Below, in pieces: positions 8,806 to 16,408 of a DNA stretch of 64,000 bases. The stretch lies in contig NZ_JADPMV010000001.1 in the NCBI RefSeq assembly GCF_018398425.1, forward strand, positions 248,001 through 312,000, read 5' to 3'. Position 1 is the stretch's first letter, and each line of letters begins with the position of its first letter. The DNA is from Pseudomonas lalucatii (GTDB lineage: Bacteria > Pseudomonadota > Gammaproteobacteria > Pseudomonadales > Pseudomonadaceae). A model generated the notes under the pieces. It was given only the letters and a program-made list of their open reading frames with translations. It was not told the origin of the DNA and searched no databases. The translations under genes and the position numbers were made by a program.

Positions 8806-9096
8806 TTAGCCCCCCGCGAAGACGTTGGCCGAGCCCTGGGCCACGCTGCTGCCGCAGGCAACCGGGTCGCCGATGCGGGCCAGTTGCTTGCCGTTGGCGA
8901 ACACCGTGGTGCTGCCGGCGGCCAGGGTGCTGGCGTGGCAGGAGGGCGTGGGGTTGCAGTGGCTGGCCCAGGCGTCGCCCTGGCGGTGCACGGCGGTGCC
9001 GTTGGCGTACACGTTGGGCGAGGCGCCGGTGCTGGGCCGCGGCGGCCAGGAACCGTGGCCGGTGCATAGGTCGCCGAGGCGGGAGACGGCAGGCAT
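8806..9096 (-). CDS. PAAR-domain spike tip protein
   Basis: From the ATG at 9096 a 96-residue protein starts MPAVSRLGDLCTGHGSWPPR. It shows the PAAR layout of short beta repeats, RLGDxCTGH, VYANGTAVHRQGDAWASH, VFANGKQLARIGDPVACG and SVAQGSANVFAGG, with several His and Cys residues suited to metal binding at a cone tip. It sits between the short V protein and W, so it likely sharpens the membrane-piercing spike of the tail. Longer upstream in-frame sequence is not credible because it overlaps V. Confidence 0.88.
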   Translation of the reverse strand: MPAVSRLGDLCTGHGSWPPRPSTGASPNVYANGTAVHRQGDAWASHCNPTPSCHASTLAAGSTTVFANGKQLARIGDPVACGSSVAQGSANVFAGG

Positions 9097-9107
9097 GGGC
9101 GGGCTCC

Positions 9108-9515
9108 TTACTCGTTGAGGTCGATGCGGCTGCCGAGGATCTTCACCGGGCCGGCGCATTGGATGGTGAGGGCGCCGGTGGCGGCGTCGTGCTGCAGGAA
9201 GTCGCCGTTGGCCCATTGGAGGCGGTGCAGGCTGGCGCTGGCGCTCTGCGCCGGGTGGGCGTCGGAGTACAGGCCGACCAGGGCGAAGCCCTGGGCCGGC
9301 TCGCCGCTGGGGCTGAGCACCAGGCACTGCTCGCCGACCGATACCGGGTCCCACTCGTTGGTACTGCCGGCGCGGCGGGTGAACCAGGGCAGCCAGCCGG
9401 TGGTGATGGCGCCGGTTTTCACCCGGCAGCGGGCCTTGACCAGGTCGACCGCGGCGACGGTGCCGGGGCGGATCAGGTTGTCGAGGCGGCGGTTGAGTTC
9501 GGCGATCGGGTCCAT
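9108..9515 (-). CDS. Baseplate assembly protein V (central spike, short form)
   Basis: The 135-residue protein MDPIAELNRRLDNLIRPGTV...VDLVKARCRVKTGAITTGWLPWFTRRAG has the N-terminal OB-fold of P2 gpV and a short C-terminus ending VKILGSRIDLNE. P2 gpV is about 211 residues and carries its own tip, so this form lacks most of the terminal beta-helix; the adjacent PAAR protein probably replaces the tip. It is the first gene of the baseplate operon. No strong ribosome site is apparent; GAGGG lies about 13 bases before the ATG. Confidence 0.92.
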   Translation of the reverse strand: MDPIAELNRRLDNLIRPGTVAAVDLVKARCRVKTGAITTGWLPWFTRRAGSTNEWDPVSVGEQCLVLSPSGEPAQGFALVGLYSDAHPAQSASASLHRLQWANGDFLQHDAATGALTIQCAGPVKILGSRIDLNE

Positions 9516-9561
9516 GGGCGAATGCTCGCCCTCGCGCGCGCGGGGTGCACGGCGCCGGCCC

Positions 9562-9580
9562 TGTAGGGGCGGGCGCTACA
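9562..9580 (-). promoter_or_regulatory. Candidate Ogr-type late activator site before the V operon
   Basis: The dyad TGTAGGGGCGGGCGCTACA lies in the 73-base gap between V and the virion morphogenesis gene. Its centre is about 56 bp from the V ATG, almost the same as the third copy to the P ATG. If the activator binds at about -55, as in P2, the V message would have almost no leader, so the exact promoter geometry needs transcript mapping. Confidence 0.55.
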
Positions 9581-9588
9581 GGGCGCAG

Positions 9589-10047
9589 TCAGTCGGCGAG
9601 GTGATCGAGCAGGCGGTCGCGGATCAGCTCCAGGTCGGCGGCGGTGAGGCCGAGCAGCTGGCGGCGGGCGTATTGCACCTCGCTGGCGCCGCGGCCGGGG
9701 CGATCGCGCAGGCCGTACTGGTGGACGCGGGCCAGGCGCGCGGTGCGGCCGAGGAAGCCGATGGCGATGCGCCCGGCGTCGCTCTGCAGCTTGAGGTGCC
9801 GGGCCTGGCGCAGCTTGGCGAACATGGCCCGGCGCTTGATGCGCCCGGCCTTGCCGCGCAGGGGCTCGCGGGGCTTGCGCGGAGCGAAGGGGGTGCCGTC
9901 CGGGTTGCGCTGGGCGGCGATGCGCTGCTGCTGGCCGTGGCGCAGCTCGCGGGCTAGGCCCTGGTTGAGCTGGCGGCGGGCCTTGGGCTCGAGCTTGGCG
10001 AGCAGGGCGCCGGCCCAGTCTTCCAGGGCGCTGAGGTCATCCGCCAT
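9589..10047 (-). CDS. Phage virion morphogenesis / tail completion protein (P2 gpS-like)
   Basis: The 152-residue protein MADDLSALEDWAGALLAKLE...RRQLNQGLARELRHGQQQRIAAQRNPDGTPFAPRKP matches the virion morphogenesis family; the N-P-D-G-T-P-F/Y-x-P-R segment is its signature, and a C-terminal RQLLGLTAADLELIRDRLLDHL completes it. P2 gpS is 150 residues and helps join tails to heads. It overlaps the R-like gene upstream by 11 bases and ends the O-to-S operon. Confidence 0.92.
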   Translation of the reverse strand: MADDLSALEDWAGALLAKLEPKARRQLNQGLARELRHGQQQRIAAQRNPDGTPFAPRKPREPLRGKAGRIKRRAMFAKLRQARHLKLQSDAGRIAIGFLGRTARLARVHQYGLRDRPGRGASEVQYARRQLLGLTAADLELIRDRLLDHLAD

Positions 10048-10567
10048 GGCGGCGGCCCGGGTGGACGGGGGGCAGATCGACGGCTTCTAGCCCCGGGTTG
10101 TGCCATTCGGCGAGCAGCTCGCCGTTGGCGTAGAGCTGGATCAGTCCGGCGTCCTCGTAGGGGGTGAGCGGCGGCTCGGCGGCGTGGGTGACGCTGAGGC
10201 TGCCGTCTTCCTGGCGCTTGACGATGACGCGCTCGCTGAGCGGCAGGGTGATGGACAGGTCGACCTTGTCGTTGGCCAGCACATCGGCCTCGAAGGCGAT
10301 GGCGTCCTTGCCCTTTTCCTGGTTGAGCAGCAGCTCGGGCTGGTGGACCAGCAACCAGGCCAGCAGCGGCACGGCTACGGCGTCCGGGTGGCCGGCGTAG
10401 TCGGTGAGGATGAGGTTGAGGCTGTAGCCGTACTCGAAGGACAGCCCGGGCGTCGCGGTGCTACGGATGCGCCCCTGGTCGATGAACACCAGCAGGCGGT
10501 CGGGGTTGTGCTTGAGCTCCGGCACGCTGGCCAGCAGGTGGGCGCGCAGGGAGTCGGGTTTGTTCAT
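10037..10567 (-). CDS. Phage tail completion protein R-like
   Basis: The ATG at 10567 gives a 176-residue protein starting MNKPDSLRAHLLASVPELKH, the usual opening of P2 gpR-type proteins; longer in-frame upstream sequence would overlap the spanin gene and has no family match. A hydrophobic core (YSLNLILTDYAGHPDAVAVP) and LLAWLLVHQPELL follow. P2 gpR is 155 residues and acts in tail completion. It lies immediately after Rz1 and before S, as in P2. Confidence 0.88.
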   Translation of the reverse strand: MNKPDSLRAHLLASVPELKHNPDRLLVFIDQGRIRSTATPGLSFEYGYSLNLILTDYAGHPDAVAVPLLAWLLVHQPELLLNQEKGKDAIAFEADVLANDKVDLSITLPLSERVIVKRQEDGSLSVTHAAEPPLTPYEDAGLIQLYANGELLAEWHNPGLEAVDLPPVHPGRRHGG

Positions 10568-10827
10568 GGGTGGGCGGCCTTCTGTTGCTGCTGGTAGACG
10601 GTGTCGACCTGGGCGGCGCATTCGGCCCAGGCAGCCTCGATGGCGTCCTGGTCGGTGAGCAGGTCGCCGTTGCTATGGGGGCGGGTCGCCGGCAGCTGGC
10701 ACGGCACCACGGCCGGACAGCCAGTCACGATAAGCGGCGGCACCGCTGAGGGCAGGACGCTGGCGCAACCGGCGAGCAGCAGCAGGCAGAGGCTGGTCAG
10801 CCCAGCGGCGCAGTTCTTGGTTCTCAC
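10564..10827 (-). CDS. Outer-membrane spanin lipoprotein (Rz1-like, LysC)
   Basis: The 87-residue protein MRTKNCAAGLTSLCLLLLAGCAS has a lipoprotein signal peptide with lipobox L-A-G-C (Cys21), followed by a Pro-rich mature part. It overlaps the 3' part of the Rz gene (10673-10827) in another frame, a nested arrangement diagnostic of two-component spanins. It would sit in the inner leaflet of the outer membrane and join Rz across the periplasm to fuse membranes at lysis. Its end overlaps the R start. Confidence 0.9.
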   Translation of the reverse strand: MRTKNCAAGLTSLCLLLLAGCASVLPSAVPPLIVTGCPAVVPCQLPATRPHSNGDLLTDQDAIEAAWAECAAQVDTVYQQQQKAAHP

Positions 10828-11113
10828 GTTTCAGCTCCTCGATCTGCTGGTTGCGCGCGACCAGGCCGGCGCGCAGTTGGTTGTGCAGGTGGCGCAGGTC
10901 GGCCTGGGCCTGGCGCTCGTCGGCGAGCAGGCCCTGCAGGCGTGCGGCGTTGGCCTGGGCGGTGGCGGCGGCCTGCTGGCTGTGGCGGGCCTGCTCGGCG
11001 CCGAGGGCGGCGCGGCCATCGGCGGCGCCGATGCGCTGCTGCTGGCCCCACAGCAGCAGGCCCAGGGCGGCGAGCAGGGCGAGGCCGTAGAGGCCCTGGC
11101 GCAGGGTGCTCAT
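10673..11113 (-). CDS. Inner-membrane spanin (Rz-like, LysB)
   Basis: The ATG at 11113 gives 146 residues starting MSTLRQGLYGLALLAALGLL. One N-terminal transmembrane helix (about residues 7-24) is followed by a long coiled coil rich in Q, A and R, and a C-terminal LPAAARRLRQRPALSGAAAY segment typical of P2 LysB. It overlaps the preceding small gene by four bases and contains much of Rz1 in another frame. Its function is outer-membrane disruption with Rz1. Confidence 0.9.
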   Translation of the reverse strand: MSTLRQGLYGLALLAALGLLLWGQQQRIGAADGRAALGAEQARHSQQAAATAQANAARLQGLLADERQAQADLRHLHNQLRAGLVARNQQIEELKRENQELRRWADQPLPAAARRLRQRPALSGAAAYRDWLSGRGAVPAAGDPPP

Positions 11114-11316
11114 GCGCGGTACCAGCCGGCGGCGTTCATCTGCTCGCGGCTGAGGCGCTTGAGCTCGCCGATGACCACCAGGCACTTCACGCCAGGGGCG
11201 GCCAGGTGCAGGGCCTCGGCGAACTGGGCGGCGGCCTGCTGGCTGGTGCCTGCGGGCAGGGCGAAGACGTCGCCGTCCCGGGGGCTGAGCTTGCGTACCT
11301 GGGTGAGGTCGATCAT
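11110..11316 (-). CDS. Small conserved phage protein in the lysis cassette, function unknown
   Basis: A 68-residue protein from the ATG at 11316, MIDLTQVRKLSPRDGDVFAL, predicted soluble alpha/beta, with no membrane segment, lies between the endolysin and Rz and overlaps both by four bases (ATGA type). The tight overlaps and good codon use argue that it is translated. I do not recognise a function; its position suggests a role in or coupled to lysis. Confidence 0.72.
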   Translation of the reverse strand: MIDLTQVRKLSPRDGDVFALPAGTSQQAAAQFAEALHLAAPGVKCLVVIGELKRLSREQMNAAGWYRA

Positions 11317-12155
11317 GCCGCTTCCTTGTTGCAGTGGCAGTTGGCATGGCGCTGGTAGGCGCGTTCCAGCTTCACGTCGTAGAGGTTCCGGGCGTAGGCC
11401 GGGCCGTTGTAGGCCTTGGCGAACTGGGCCCACTTCTTGCCCTTGAGGGCCTTGTGCAGCGCCGGGTCGGATTCGATGTAGCGGACGAAGGCCTCGAACT
11501 GCTCGGCCTCGTTGGCGGCCATGCGGGCGGTGAAGTCGGCCAGGCTGGCGTAGCCGAGGGCCTGCCAGTGGTAGCCCATGATCTGGAAGGCGCCCCAGCT
11601 GGCCGATTCGTCGGCGCACAGGGCGTCGAGCAGGCGGGCCGAGGCCAGGCGCGCGTGCTCGGCGGTGCCGACGGCGTAGCCGCCGGGGCGCGGGTTGACC
11701 AGGTTGGGATAGAGGCGGGCCAGCTGCTCGGCGTGGGCCTGCAGCGCCGCGGCGTCGTCGCCCGCGTGGCGCGGGGTGGCGAGCAGGCGGTGCATAACGT
11801 GGCGCTCGTAGAGGATCTTGGGCTTGCCGTTGGCCAGGAAGCCTTCGCCGAGGCTTTCCACCTCGTTGACCGCGTAGACGGTGGCCAGCTCGACGCCCAG
11901 GCGCTGGGCGGAGGCGCGCAACTGGGCATGGCCGAGCAGGCGCGCGCAGTCGGCGCCGGCCAGGGCGGCGAGGGTCTTGGGTCCGGCGATGCCGTCGTCG
12001 ACCAGGCCGGCTTTGCGCTGGAAGGCGCGCACGGCCTTCTCCGTCTCGTCGCCGAAGTCGCCATCAGGGTACAGGGTGGCGCCGCGCTGGTTGAGGGCCT
12101 TTTGCAGTTGGAGCACGGCCTGGGAGCGGGCGCCGTGGCGCAGGAGCTGGGTCAT
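11313..12155 (-). CDS. Endolysin: N-acetylmuramidase with peptidoglycan-binding domain
   Basis: The 280-residue protein has an N-terminal peptidoglycan-binding type 1 domain (about residues 10-68; ARSQAVLQLQKALNQRG, PDGDFGDETEKAVRAFQRKA) and a C-terminal muramidase domain (about 90-270) with the VNEVESLGEGFLANGKPKIL start, where a Glu is the probable catalytic residue, and SWGAFQIMGYHWQALGY. It has no signal peptide, so it needs the holin for export. It overlaps the holin gene by four bases. P2 uses an unrelated endolysin type here, so the module is a Pseudomonas phage variant. Confidence 0.94.
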   Translation of the reverse strand: MTQLLRHGARSQAVLQLQKALNQRGATLYPDGDFGDETEKAVRAFQRKAGLVDDGIAGPKTLAALAGADCARLLGHAQLRASAQRLGVELATVYAVNEVESLGEGFLANGKPKILYERHVMHRLLATPRHAGDDAAALQAHAEQLARLYPNLVNPRPGGYAVGTAEHARLASARLLDALCADESASWGAFQIMGYHWQALGYASLADFTARMAANEAEQFEAFVRYIESDPALHKALKGKKWAQFAKAYNGPAYARNLYDVKLERAYQRHANCHCNKEAA

Positions 12156-12475
12156 AGTTGGTCTGCCTTGCGGGTGGCGATGCGTTTGAGGCTGGAGCGG
12201 ACGAAGTCGGCGCCGAGCAGGCCGACCACGCCGCCGAAGAAGGGGGCAAACTGCTCGGGGATGCCGAACAGGGCCAGGCCGTTGCTGACGGCCAGGGTGA
12301 TGAGCCCGCAGATGAAGCCTTCGCCCAGGGCGCGGCGCAGGCTGCCGCCGGCGTAGATGAAGCGGGCTGAGGCGAGCAGGGCCGAGAGCACCGCGGCGTA
12401 GATGAGCGGGTGGTGCTGCTCGAGCCAGGCGAATAGCAGGGCCCAGGTTTCCGGACGATCAGGCATGTTGGGCAT
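12152..12475 (-). CDS. Holin (lambda/HP1-like family)
   Basis: The 107-residue membrane protein shows about three hydrophobic segments (LIYAAVLSALLASARFIYAG, FICGLITLAVSNGLALFGI, FFGGVVGLLGADFVR), and a charged C-terminal tail RSSLKRIATRKADQL. Size and topology fit class I phage holins that form membrane lesions for endolysin release. It overlaps the endolysin start by four bases. Confidence 0.9.
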   Translation of the reverse strand: MPNMPDRPETWALLFAWLEQHHPLIYAAVLSALLASARFIYAGGSLRRALGEGFICGLITLAVSNGLALFGIPEQFAPFFGGVVGLLGADFVRSSLKRIATRKADQL

Positions 12476-12478
12476 TCC

Positions 12479-12940
12479 TTAGCCCCCCTGTAGGGAGTGG
12501 CCGAGCTGGACGAAGGGAAGGGCGTTGATGCGCTGCACCACGTCGGCCAGCAGGGCCGGGCTGTAGCGCTGGGCATCGGGGAAGCCGAGACCAGCGGCGC
12601 AGAACTCGCTGCAGAACATGCGCCGCTGGTTGTTGACGGCCAGGGGCAGCAGTTGGCTGGCGAGGATGCCGAGCCAGTCGTAGCCCTTGCCCTGGTGGCG
12701 TTGGAACAGGGCCTGGATCTGGTGCGTGTTGGCCCAGGGCAGGGGGATCAGGTCCCAGTGCGCCAGATCCAGTTCGATGCGCTTGGCGCGCACGCCGCCG
12801 TCCATGGCCGAGGCGGACAGCCAGCGGCCATCAGGCATGACTAACTCGCAGTGGCTGTAGCGCGAGCGCGTCCACAGGCGGATCAGGCGGTTGAACAGGC
12901 GCCCGCGGCCTTTGTAGAGGGCGAGGTAGATCAGTCCCAT
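12479..12940 (-). CDS. Permuted papain-like (NlpC/P60-clan) protein in the lysis region
   Basis: The ATG at 12940 gives 153 residues starting MGLIYLALYKGRGRLFNRLI. A His in SRYSHCELV (His30) precedes a Cys in RRMFCSEFCAAGLG (Cys110), the circularly permuted order of catalytic residues of YiiX/YaeF/LRAT-type papain-like folds. A role as a cell-wall amidase or peptidase is possible, but no substrate can be deduced. It lies between tail X and the holin, where P2 has gene Y and the lysis genes, and overlaps X by 10 bases. Upstream in-frame sequence to 13201 overlaps X and is unlikely to be translated. Confidence 0.75.
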   Translation of the reverse strand: MGLIYLALYKGRGRLFNRLIRLWTRSRYSHCELVMPDGRWLSASAMDGGVRAKRIELDLAHWDLIPLPWANTHQIQALFQRHQGKGYDWLGILASQLLPLAVNNQRRMFCSEFCAAGLGFPDAQRYSPALLADVVQRINALPFVQLGHSLQGG

Positions 12941-13140
12941 AGGTTCACCATCTGGCGTTGTTCGGCCTGGGCCGGGGCGCTGGGCAGGTTGACGAGGGTG
13001 CCGTGGGGCAGGGTGGCGCCGAGGTCGGCCAGGCCCGGGTTGGCCTCGAGCACCTGCTCGACCACGCCGGCGGTGCGGCCGTAGTGCCGCCAGCAGAGCA
13101 GGTCGAGGGTGTCGCCCTGCTGGGCGCGGGTCTGGTCCAT
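12931..13140 (-). CDS. Tail protein X (LysM-like)
   Basis: The 69-residue protein MDQTRAQQGDTLDLLCWRHY has the GDTLDxLCWRxYGRT core of P2 gpX, a LysM-like tail protein, and GLADLGATLPHGTLVNLPSA. P2 gpX is 67 residues. Its start shares one base with the stop of L, and it overlaps the papain-like gene by 10 bases. Confidence 0.93.
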   Translation of the reverse strand: MDQTRAQQGDTLDLLCWRHYGRTAGVVEQVLEANPGLADLGATLPHGTLVNLPSAPAQAEQRQMVNLWD

Positions 13141-13601
13141 CAGATGAGCTCCACGGTGGTGCGGCTGACGCCGAGCAGGTCGCGGATGGCGAAGCGGGCA
13201 TCGCGGCGGTACTCGTCGGCGCTGGGGGCTAGCTCGTCGGCCTTGGCCTCGCCGCTGTTGGTGGCATCAAAGCTGCGGTAGCGCTCGGCCACTTCGGCGG
13301 CGGTGGTGCAGTAGACGGCGCGCCGGTAGAGGGCGAGCAGCTCGCTCTGGCCGTTGACTTGGTCGGCCGGCACGGCGGCCAGGGTGGCGTGGCCCTCGGC
13401 CTGCCAGGCGAGCTTGGGGGCCTTGAGCTCGCGGTTGACGCTGAGCACGGCGGCAACGGCGGCCACCTCCAGGCGGGCATTGGTGACGCTGGCGTCGATG
13501 CGCAGGGCGGCGCGCAGGGCGTCGGCGTCCACGTCGGGCCAGAAGCCGTCGTTGCTGAGGGTGAATGCCTGCGGGGCGCCGCCGGCTACGAATCCGCTCA
13601 T
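13140..13601 (-). CDS. Head completion/stabilisation protein (P2 gpL-like)
   Basis: The ATG at 13601 gives 153 residues beginning MSGFVAGGAPQAFTLSNDGF, with the conserved GFWPDVDADALRAALRIDAS typical of L family proteins that complete the head-tail connector. P2 gpL is 169. An in-frame GTG at 13610 is a less likely start. A 104-base gap separates it from M and holds only an imperfect CACCCC/GGGGTG hairpin near 13673-13692 without a T tract. Confidence 0.92.
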   Translation of the reverse strand: MSGFVAGGAPQAFTLSNDGFWPDVDADALRAALRIDASVTNARLEVAAVAAVLSVNRELKAPKLAWQAEGHATLAAVPADQVNGQSELLALYRRAVYCTTAAEVAERYRSFDATNSGEAKADELAPSADEYRRDARFAIRDLLGVSRTTVELI

Positions 13602-13705
13602 GGTGGCCACTCGAATAGATCGGCGGTGGTCGGGGCTTCACAGCCAGGCCAAGGAGTAAACCTGCTGCTCCACCCCGAGCCGCCGGGGTGCGTGGGGACG
13701 CTCGG

Positions 13706-14413
13706 TTAGCTGGCGGGGCCAGCGTGTTTCTTCAGGAGCCGGTCGACGCGCTCCATGTCCTTCTTGCCGCCGCAGTTGCTGTGCAGGTCGATGGCGCGGG
13801 CCAGGTGCTGCTTGGCCTGCTCGAGCGGCGCGGTGTCGGTGCCGGCCGGGGCATCGTCGGCGAACAGGGCGGCCAGGGCCTTGCCGATGGCCAGGTGCAA
13901 CTTGGCGCGGGCCTGGTCGGGCATGTCCTGCGCGGCGGTGATCTGCTCGGCGTTCTCCAGCACGGACAGCGGGAAGGCCTCGCCGGCCTTCTGCGCCTTG
14001 AGCGCGGCCTCGGCGATTTCTTCGGCGATGAGGGTGCCGGTGGTGCGCTCGAAGCGGTCGGGCATGACCAGGCCGTGCTGCAGCACATAGGCGGCGATGG
14101 CCAGGGCGCCGGGGTAGTCGCCGGCGTCGATGCGCCAGACCATGACGGTGGTGAGCACCTCGTCCTGGGCGCCGTTGCCGGCTTGCAGGACGCCTTCGAC
14201 ATAGGGCGCGTAGGCCGGCAGCAGCTGGGCCTTGAGCTCGGCCTTGCCCTGGTTGGACTGCACCTGCTTGAGGCGCAGGCGGTCCTGGAGCAGTTGGGCC
14301 ATTTGCAGCTCGTAGGCGTTGGCGCCTTCCATGGTCTGGGCCGGGCCAGCGACTGCCGCCGCCGCGATGGCGGCGGTGACACGCTGGAAGTGGCGGCGGC
14401 AGGGATTGGTCAT
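13706..14413 (-). CDS. Terminase endonuclease (small) subunit (P2 gpM-like)
   Basis: The 235-residue protein MTNPCRRHFQRVTAAIAAAA starts with the N-P-x-R-R-H-F/Q pattern of P2 gpM and has the characteristic WRIDAGDYPGALAIAAYVLQHGLVMPDRFERT segment. It is the P2-type nuclease partner of the P ATPase and cuts cos ends. P2 gpM is 247 residues. It lies 11 bases after the capsid gene. Confidence 0.94.
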   Translation of the reverse strand: MTNPCRRHFQRVTAAIAAAAVAGPAQTMEGANAYELQMAQLLQDRLRLKQVQSNQGKAELKAQLLPAYAPYVEGVLQAGNGAQDEVLTTVMVWRIDAGDYPGALAIAAYVLQHGLVMPDRFERTTGTLIAEEIAEAALKAQKAGEAFPLSVLENAEQITAAQDMPDQARAKLHLAIGKALAALFADDAPAGTDTAPLEQAKQHLARAIDLHSNCGGKKDMERVDRLLKKHAGPAS

Positions 14414-14424
14414 GGTGGCGGGCC

Positions 14425-15432
14425 TCAGCTCAGGACGATGTTTTCAGCCAGAGCGGCGCAGCCGAGGTCTTCGATGACGTAGGCCTCGTTGACCGACTCG
14501 TAGTTCTCGATGCGGTCGCGCTTGGCGTTGTCGACGACGGTGCGCCGGCGGGTGCCTTCCTGCCAGTAGATCGACAGGTTGTCCAGGCGGGTGACCAGCA
14601 GGCCGGTGGCCGGGAAGTGCGGCACCCGCACGGCCGGCAGGTTGCCGAGGCGCTTCTGGCTGGTGACGATGTCGGCGGCGAGCATCTCGCTCGGGGCCTG
14701 GGTCTGGTTGATGATTGGGAAGTACTTGTCGGCGAGCAGTTGGCGACCGCAGACGACCACCAGCTGGGTGTCTTCCTGATACCAAGGCTCAATGAACTCA
14801 TTGACCATGCTGACCACCAGGGCGTCCAGGTTCTCGAAGTCCTTGGCCGTGCCAATTTCGACTTTGCCACTGGCAGGCACGACTTCAGCCAGCACGCGGG
14901 CCGCATTCTCGGTGCGCATCTTCTGCAGCCAGCCGACGTTGACGTCTTGCAGCAGCGGGTTGGTGGCCGGGTTGGAGGTGGCCGCGCGGCTGGTGCCGTT
15001 CCAGCCGATCATGATGCGGTTCAGGGCCATCGCCTTGATGATGGCGTCGCGGATGCGGGCCTGGAAGTCGGGGAACTTGGCCCATTGGTCCAGCTTGCTG
15101 TACTTGAGCGCGGTGTCGAAGTTGGTCTGGGTGCAGATGTATCCACGATCGTCGAGCGCGCTAGGGTCGCGTGGCTCGCGGTCCTGGACGTTGGTATCGG
15201 TGGTGCCGGCAATGACACCGTCGATGTCGAGGCCGATCTTCTCGCCCATCTGCTCGGGCACGCCGTGGATGTTGATGCGGCGGAGGAACTCGCTGGATTC
15301 CTGGATGCGGGTTTCCAGGGTCTGGGCGACGCTCGGGGCGGCGGTGAACTTGGTGGTGACGTCGGGCACGCCGTGAAGCTGCGCGAGCTGCTGCAGGTAG
15401 GCGTTGAAAAGGGCACGGGTTTCGTTGCGCAT
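14425..15432 (-). CDS. Major capsid protein (P2 gpN-like)
   Basis: From the ATG at 15432 the protein is 335 residues starting MRNETRALFNAYLQQLAQLH. It contains IMIGWNGTSRAATSNPATNP and QLVVVCGRQLLADKYFPIIN, both typical of the P2 N family, and ends CAALAENIVLS. P2 gpN is 357 residues and is trimmed at the N-terminus by the O protease. It follows the scaffold gene after 41 bases with a GGAGAAC ribosome site. Confidence 0.96.
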   Translation of the reverse strand: MRNETRALFNAYLQQLAQLHGVPDVTTKFTAAPSVAQTLETRIQESSEFLRRINIHGVPEQMGEKIGLDIDGVIAGTTDTNVQDREPRDPSALDDRGYICTQTNFDTALKYSKLDQWAKFPDFQARIRDAIIKAMALNRIMIGWNGTSRAATSNPATNPLLQDVNVGWLQKMRTENAARVLAEVVPASGKVEIGTAKDFENLDALVVSMVNEFIEPWYQEDTQLVVVCGRQLLADKYFPIINQTQAPSEMLAADIVTSQKRLGNLPAVRVPHFPATGLLVTRLDNLSIYWQEGTRRRTVVDNAKRDRIENYESVNEAYVIEDLGCAALAENIVLS

Positions 15433-15473
15433 GGTGTTCTCCGGGTAGTCCTTGCTGGATGGCTGTCCGTGGG

Positions 15474-16319
15474 TTAGCAGTCGGTGGTAACCCGGTTGGC
15501 ATCGCCGCCCGTTGCAGCGGGCCGCTGCTGCTGGCGGTGGTCTTCGGTACCCGCGAGACGCTTGACCAGGTCGGCGAACTCGCCGGCCAGCTTGTCGTGG
15601 GCGGTTTGCAGGGTGGCGAGCTTGGTCTGCTCGGCGGCGAAGGCCTTGCCCTGGTCGGCTACGTGCGCCGCCATGGCTTCCACCGATTCGCCGAGTTCGG
15701 CGAACAGGGCGGCATCCTTGCCGTCGGCTTCCTTGCTCTTGCCGAGGGCTTCCAGGACGCGGGTGAACAGGCCGGTGACCTTGCTCTCCGCGTCGAGGAC
15801 TTCCTCGAACTCGAGTTGGGCCTCGAGGGCCTCGGTGAACATGGAGGTCGCCGAGTAGTGGCGATCCTTGAAGGGGCTGGCTTCGGGCTTTTGCGCGGAG
15901 AAGGCGAGCACGTCGGTGCCCAGGCTGGCCGGCGAGTCGGTAACGGCGAGGCCGACGATGTAGGCCTCGCCGGTATCGGCGAAGCTGTCGTCGATCTCGA
16001 TGGAGGTGTAGATCTTCTGCTTGGCCTTGTTCATGGCCACCAGGTCTTCGGTGGGCTCGATCTGGGCGAACAGGGCCAGCTTCTTCTGGCCGTTGATCTC
16101 GACCTCCTCGGCCTTGACCGCGAGGATGTCGCCGTAGGCCTTGAAGGGGCTGTCCGGCAGCAGGCTGCGGAAGTGCTCGAGCCAGACGCGGGCGCCGTAG
16201 GTGGCCTGGTTGAAGTTCTTGGCCGCCTGCTCCAGCCAGCTGCGCTCGATCTTGCGTTTGTCGGTGGTGGCGCCCTCGACGGCCACGCGGAACCACTTGG
16301 AACGGTATTTCTTCGACAT
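15474..16319 (-). CDS. Capsid scaffold/protease (P2 gpO-like)
   Basis: The ATG at 16319 gives 281 residues starting MSKKYRSKWFRVAVEGATTD. The N-terminal half is a serine protease with Asp20, His49 (VWLEHFRSL) and Ser106 (IYTSIEI) in the positions known for P2 gpO (Asp19, His48, Ser107). The C-terminal half (about 150-281) is a helical scaffold. It directs capsid assembly and then cleaves itself and the capsid protein. It is the first gene of the O-to-S late operon and diverges from P. Confidence 0.95.
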   Translation of the reverse strand: MSKKYRSKWFRVAVEGATTDKRKIERSWLEQAAKNFNQATYGARVWLEHFRSLLPDSPFKAYGDILAVKAEEVEINGQKKLALFAQIEPTEDLVAMNKAKQKIYTSIEIDDSFADTGEAYIVGLAVTDSPASLGTDVLAFSAQKPEASPFKDRHYSATSMFTEALEAQLEFEEVLDAESKVTGLFTRVLEALGKSKEADGKDAALFAELGESVEAMAAHVADQGKAFAAEQTKLATLQTAHDKLAGEFADLVKRLAGTEDHRQQQRPAATGGDANRVTTDC

Positions 16320-16408
16320 TGGGTCTGTCCTCGATGCGGGGGCGGCGTGCTGCCGTTGCGTTGAGGGCATGGTCGATAGCTGGGCGTTGGCGGGCAATCT
16401 GCCGCCCT

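Noticed and set aside
12489..12500. A fourth copy of the TGTAGGG dyad
   Set aside because: TGTAGGG occurs, but there is no TACA arm at the right distance and it lies within the papain-like gene's 3' end.
13673..13692. Terminator between L and M
   Set aside because: A CACCCC/GGGGTG hairpin is present, but no T tract follows and both genes belong to one late operon.
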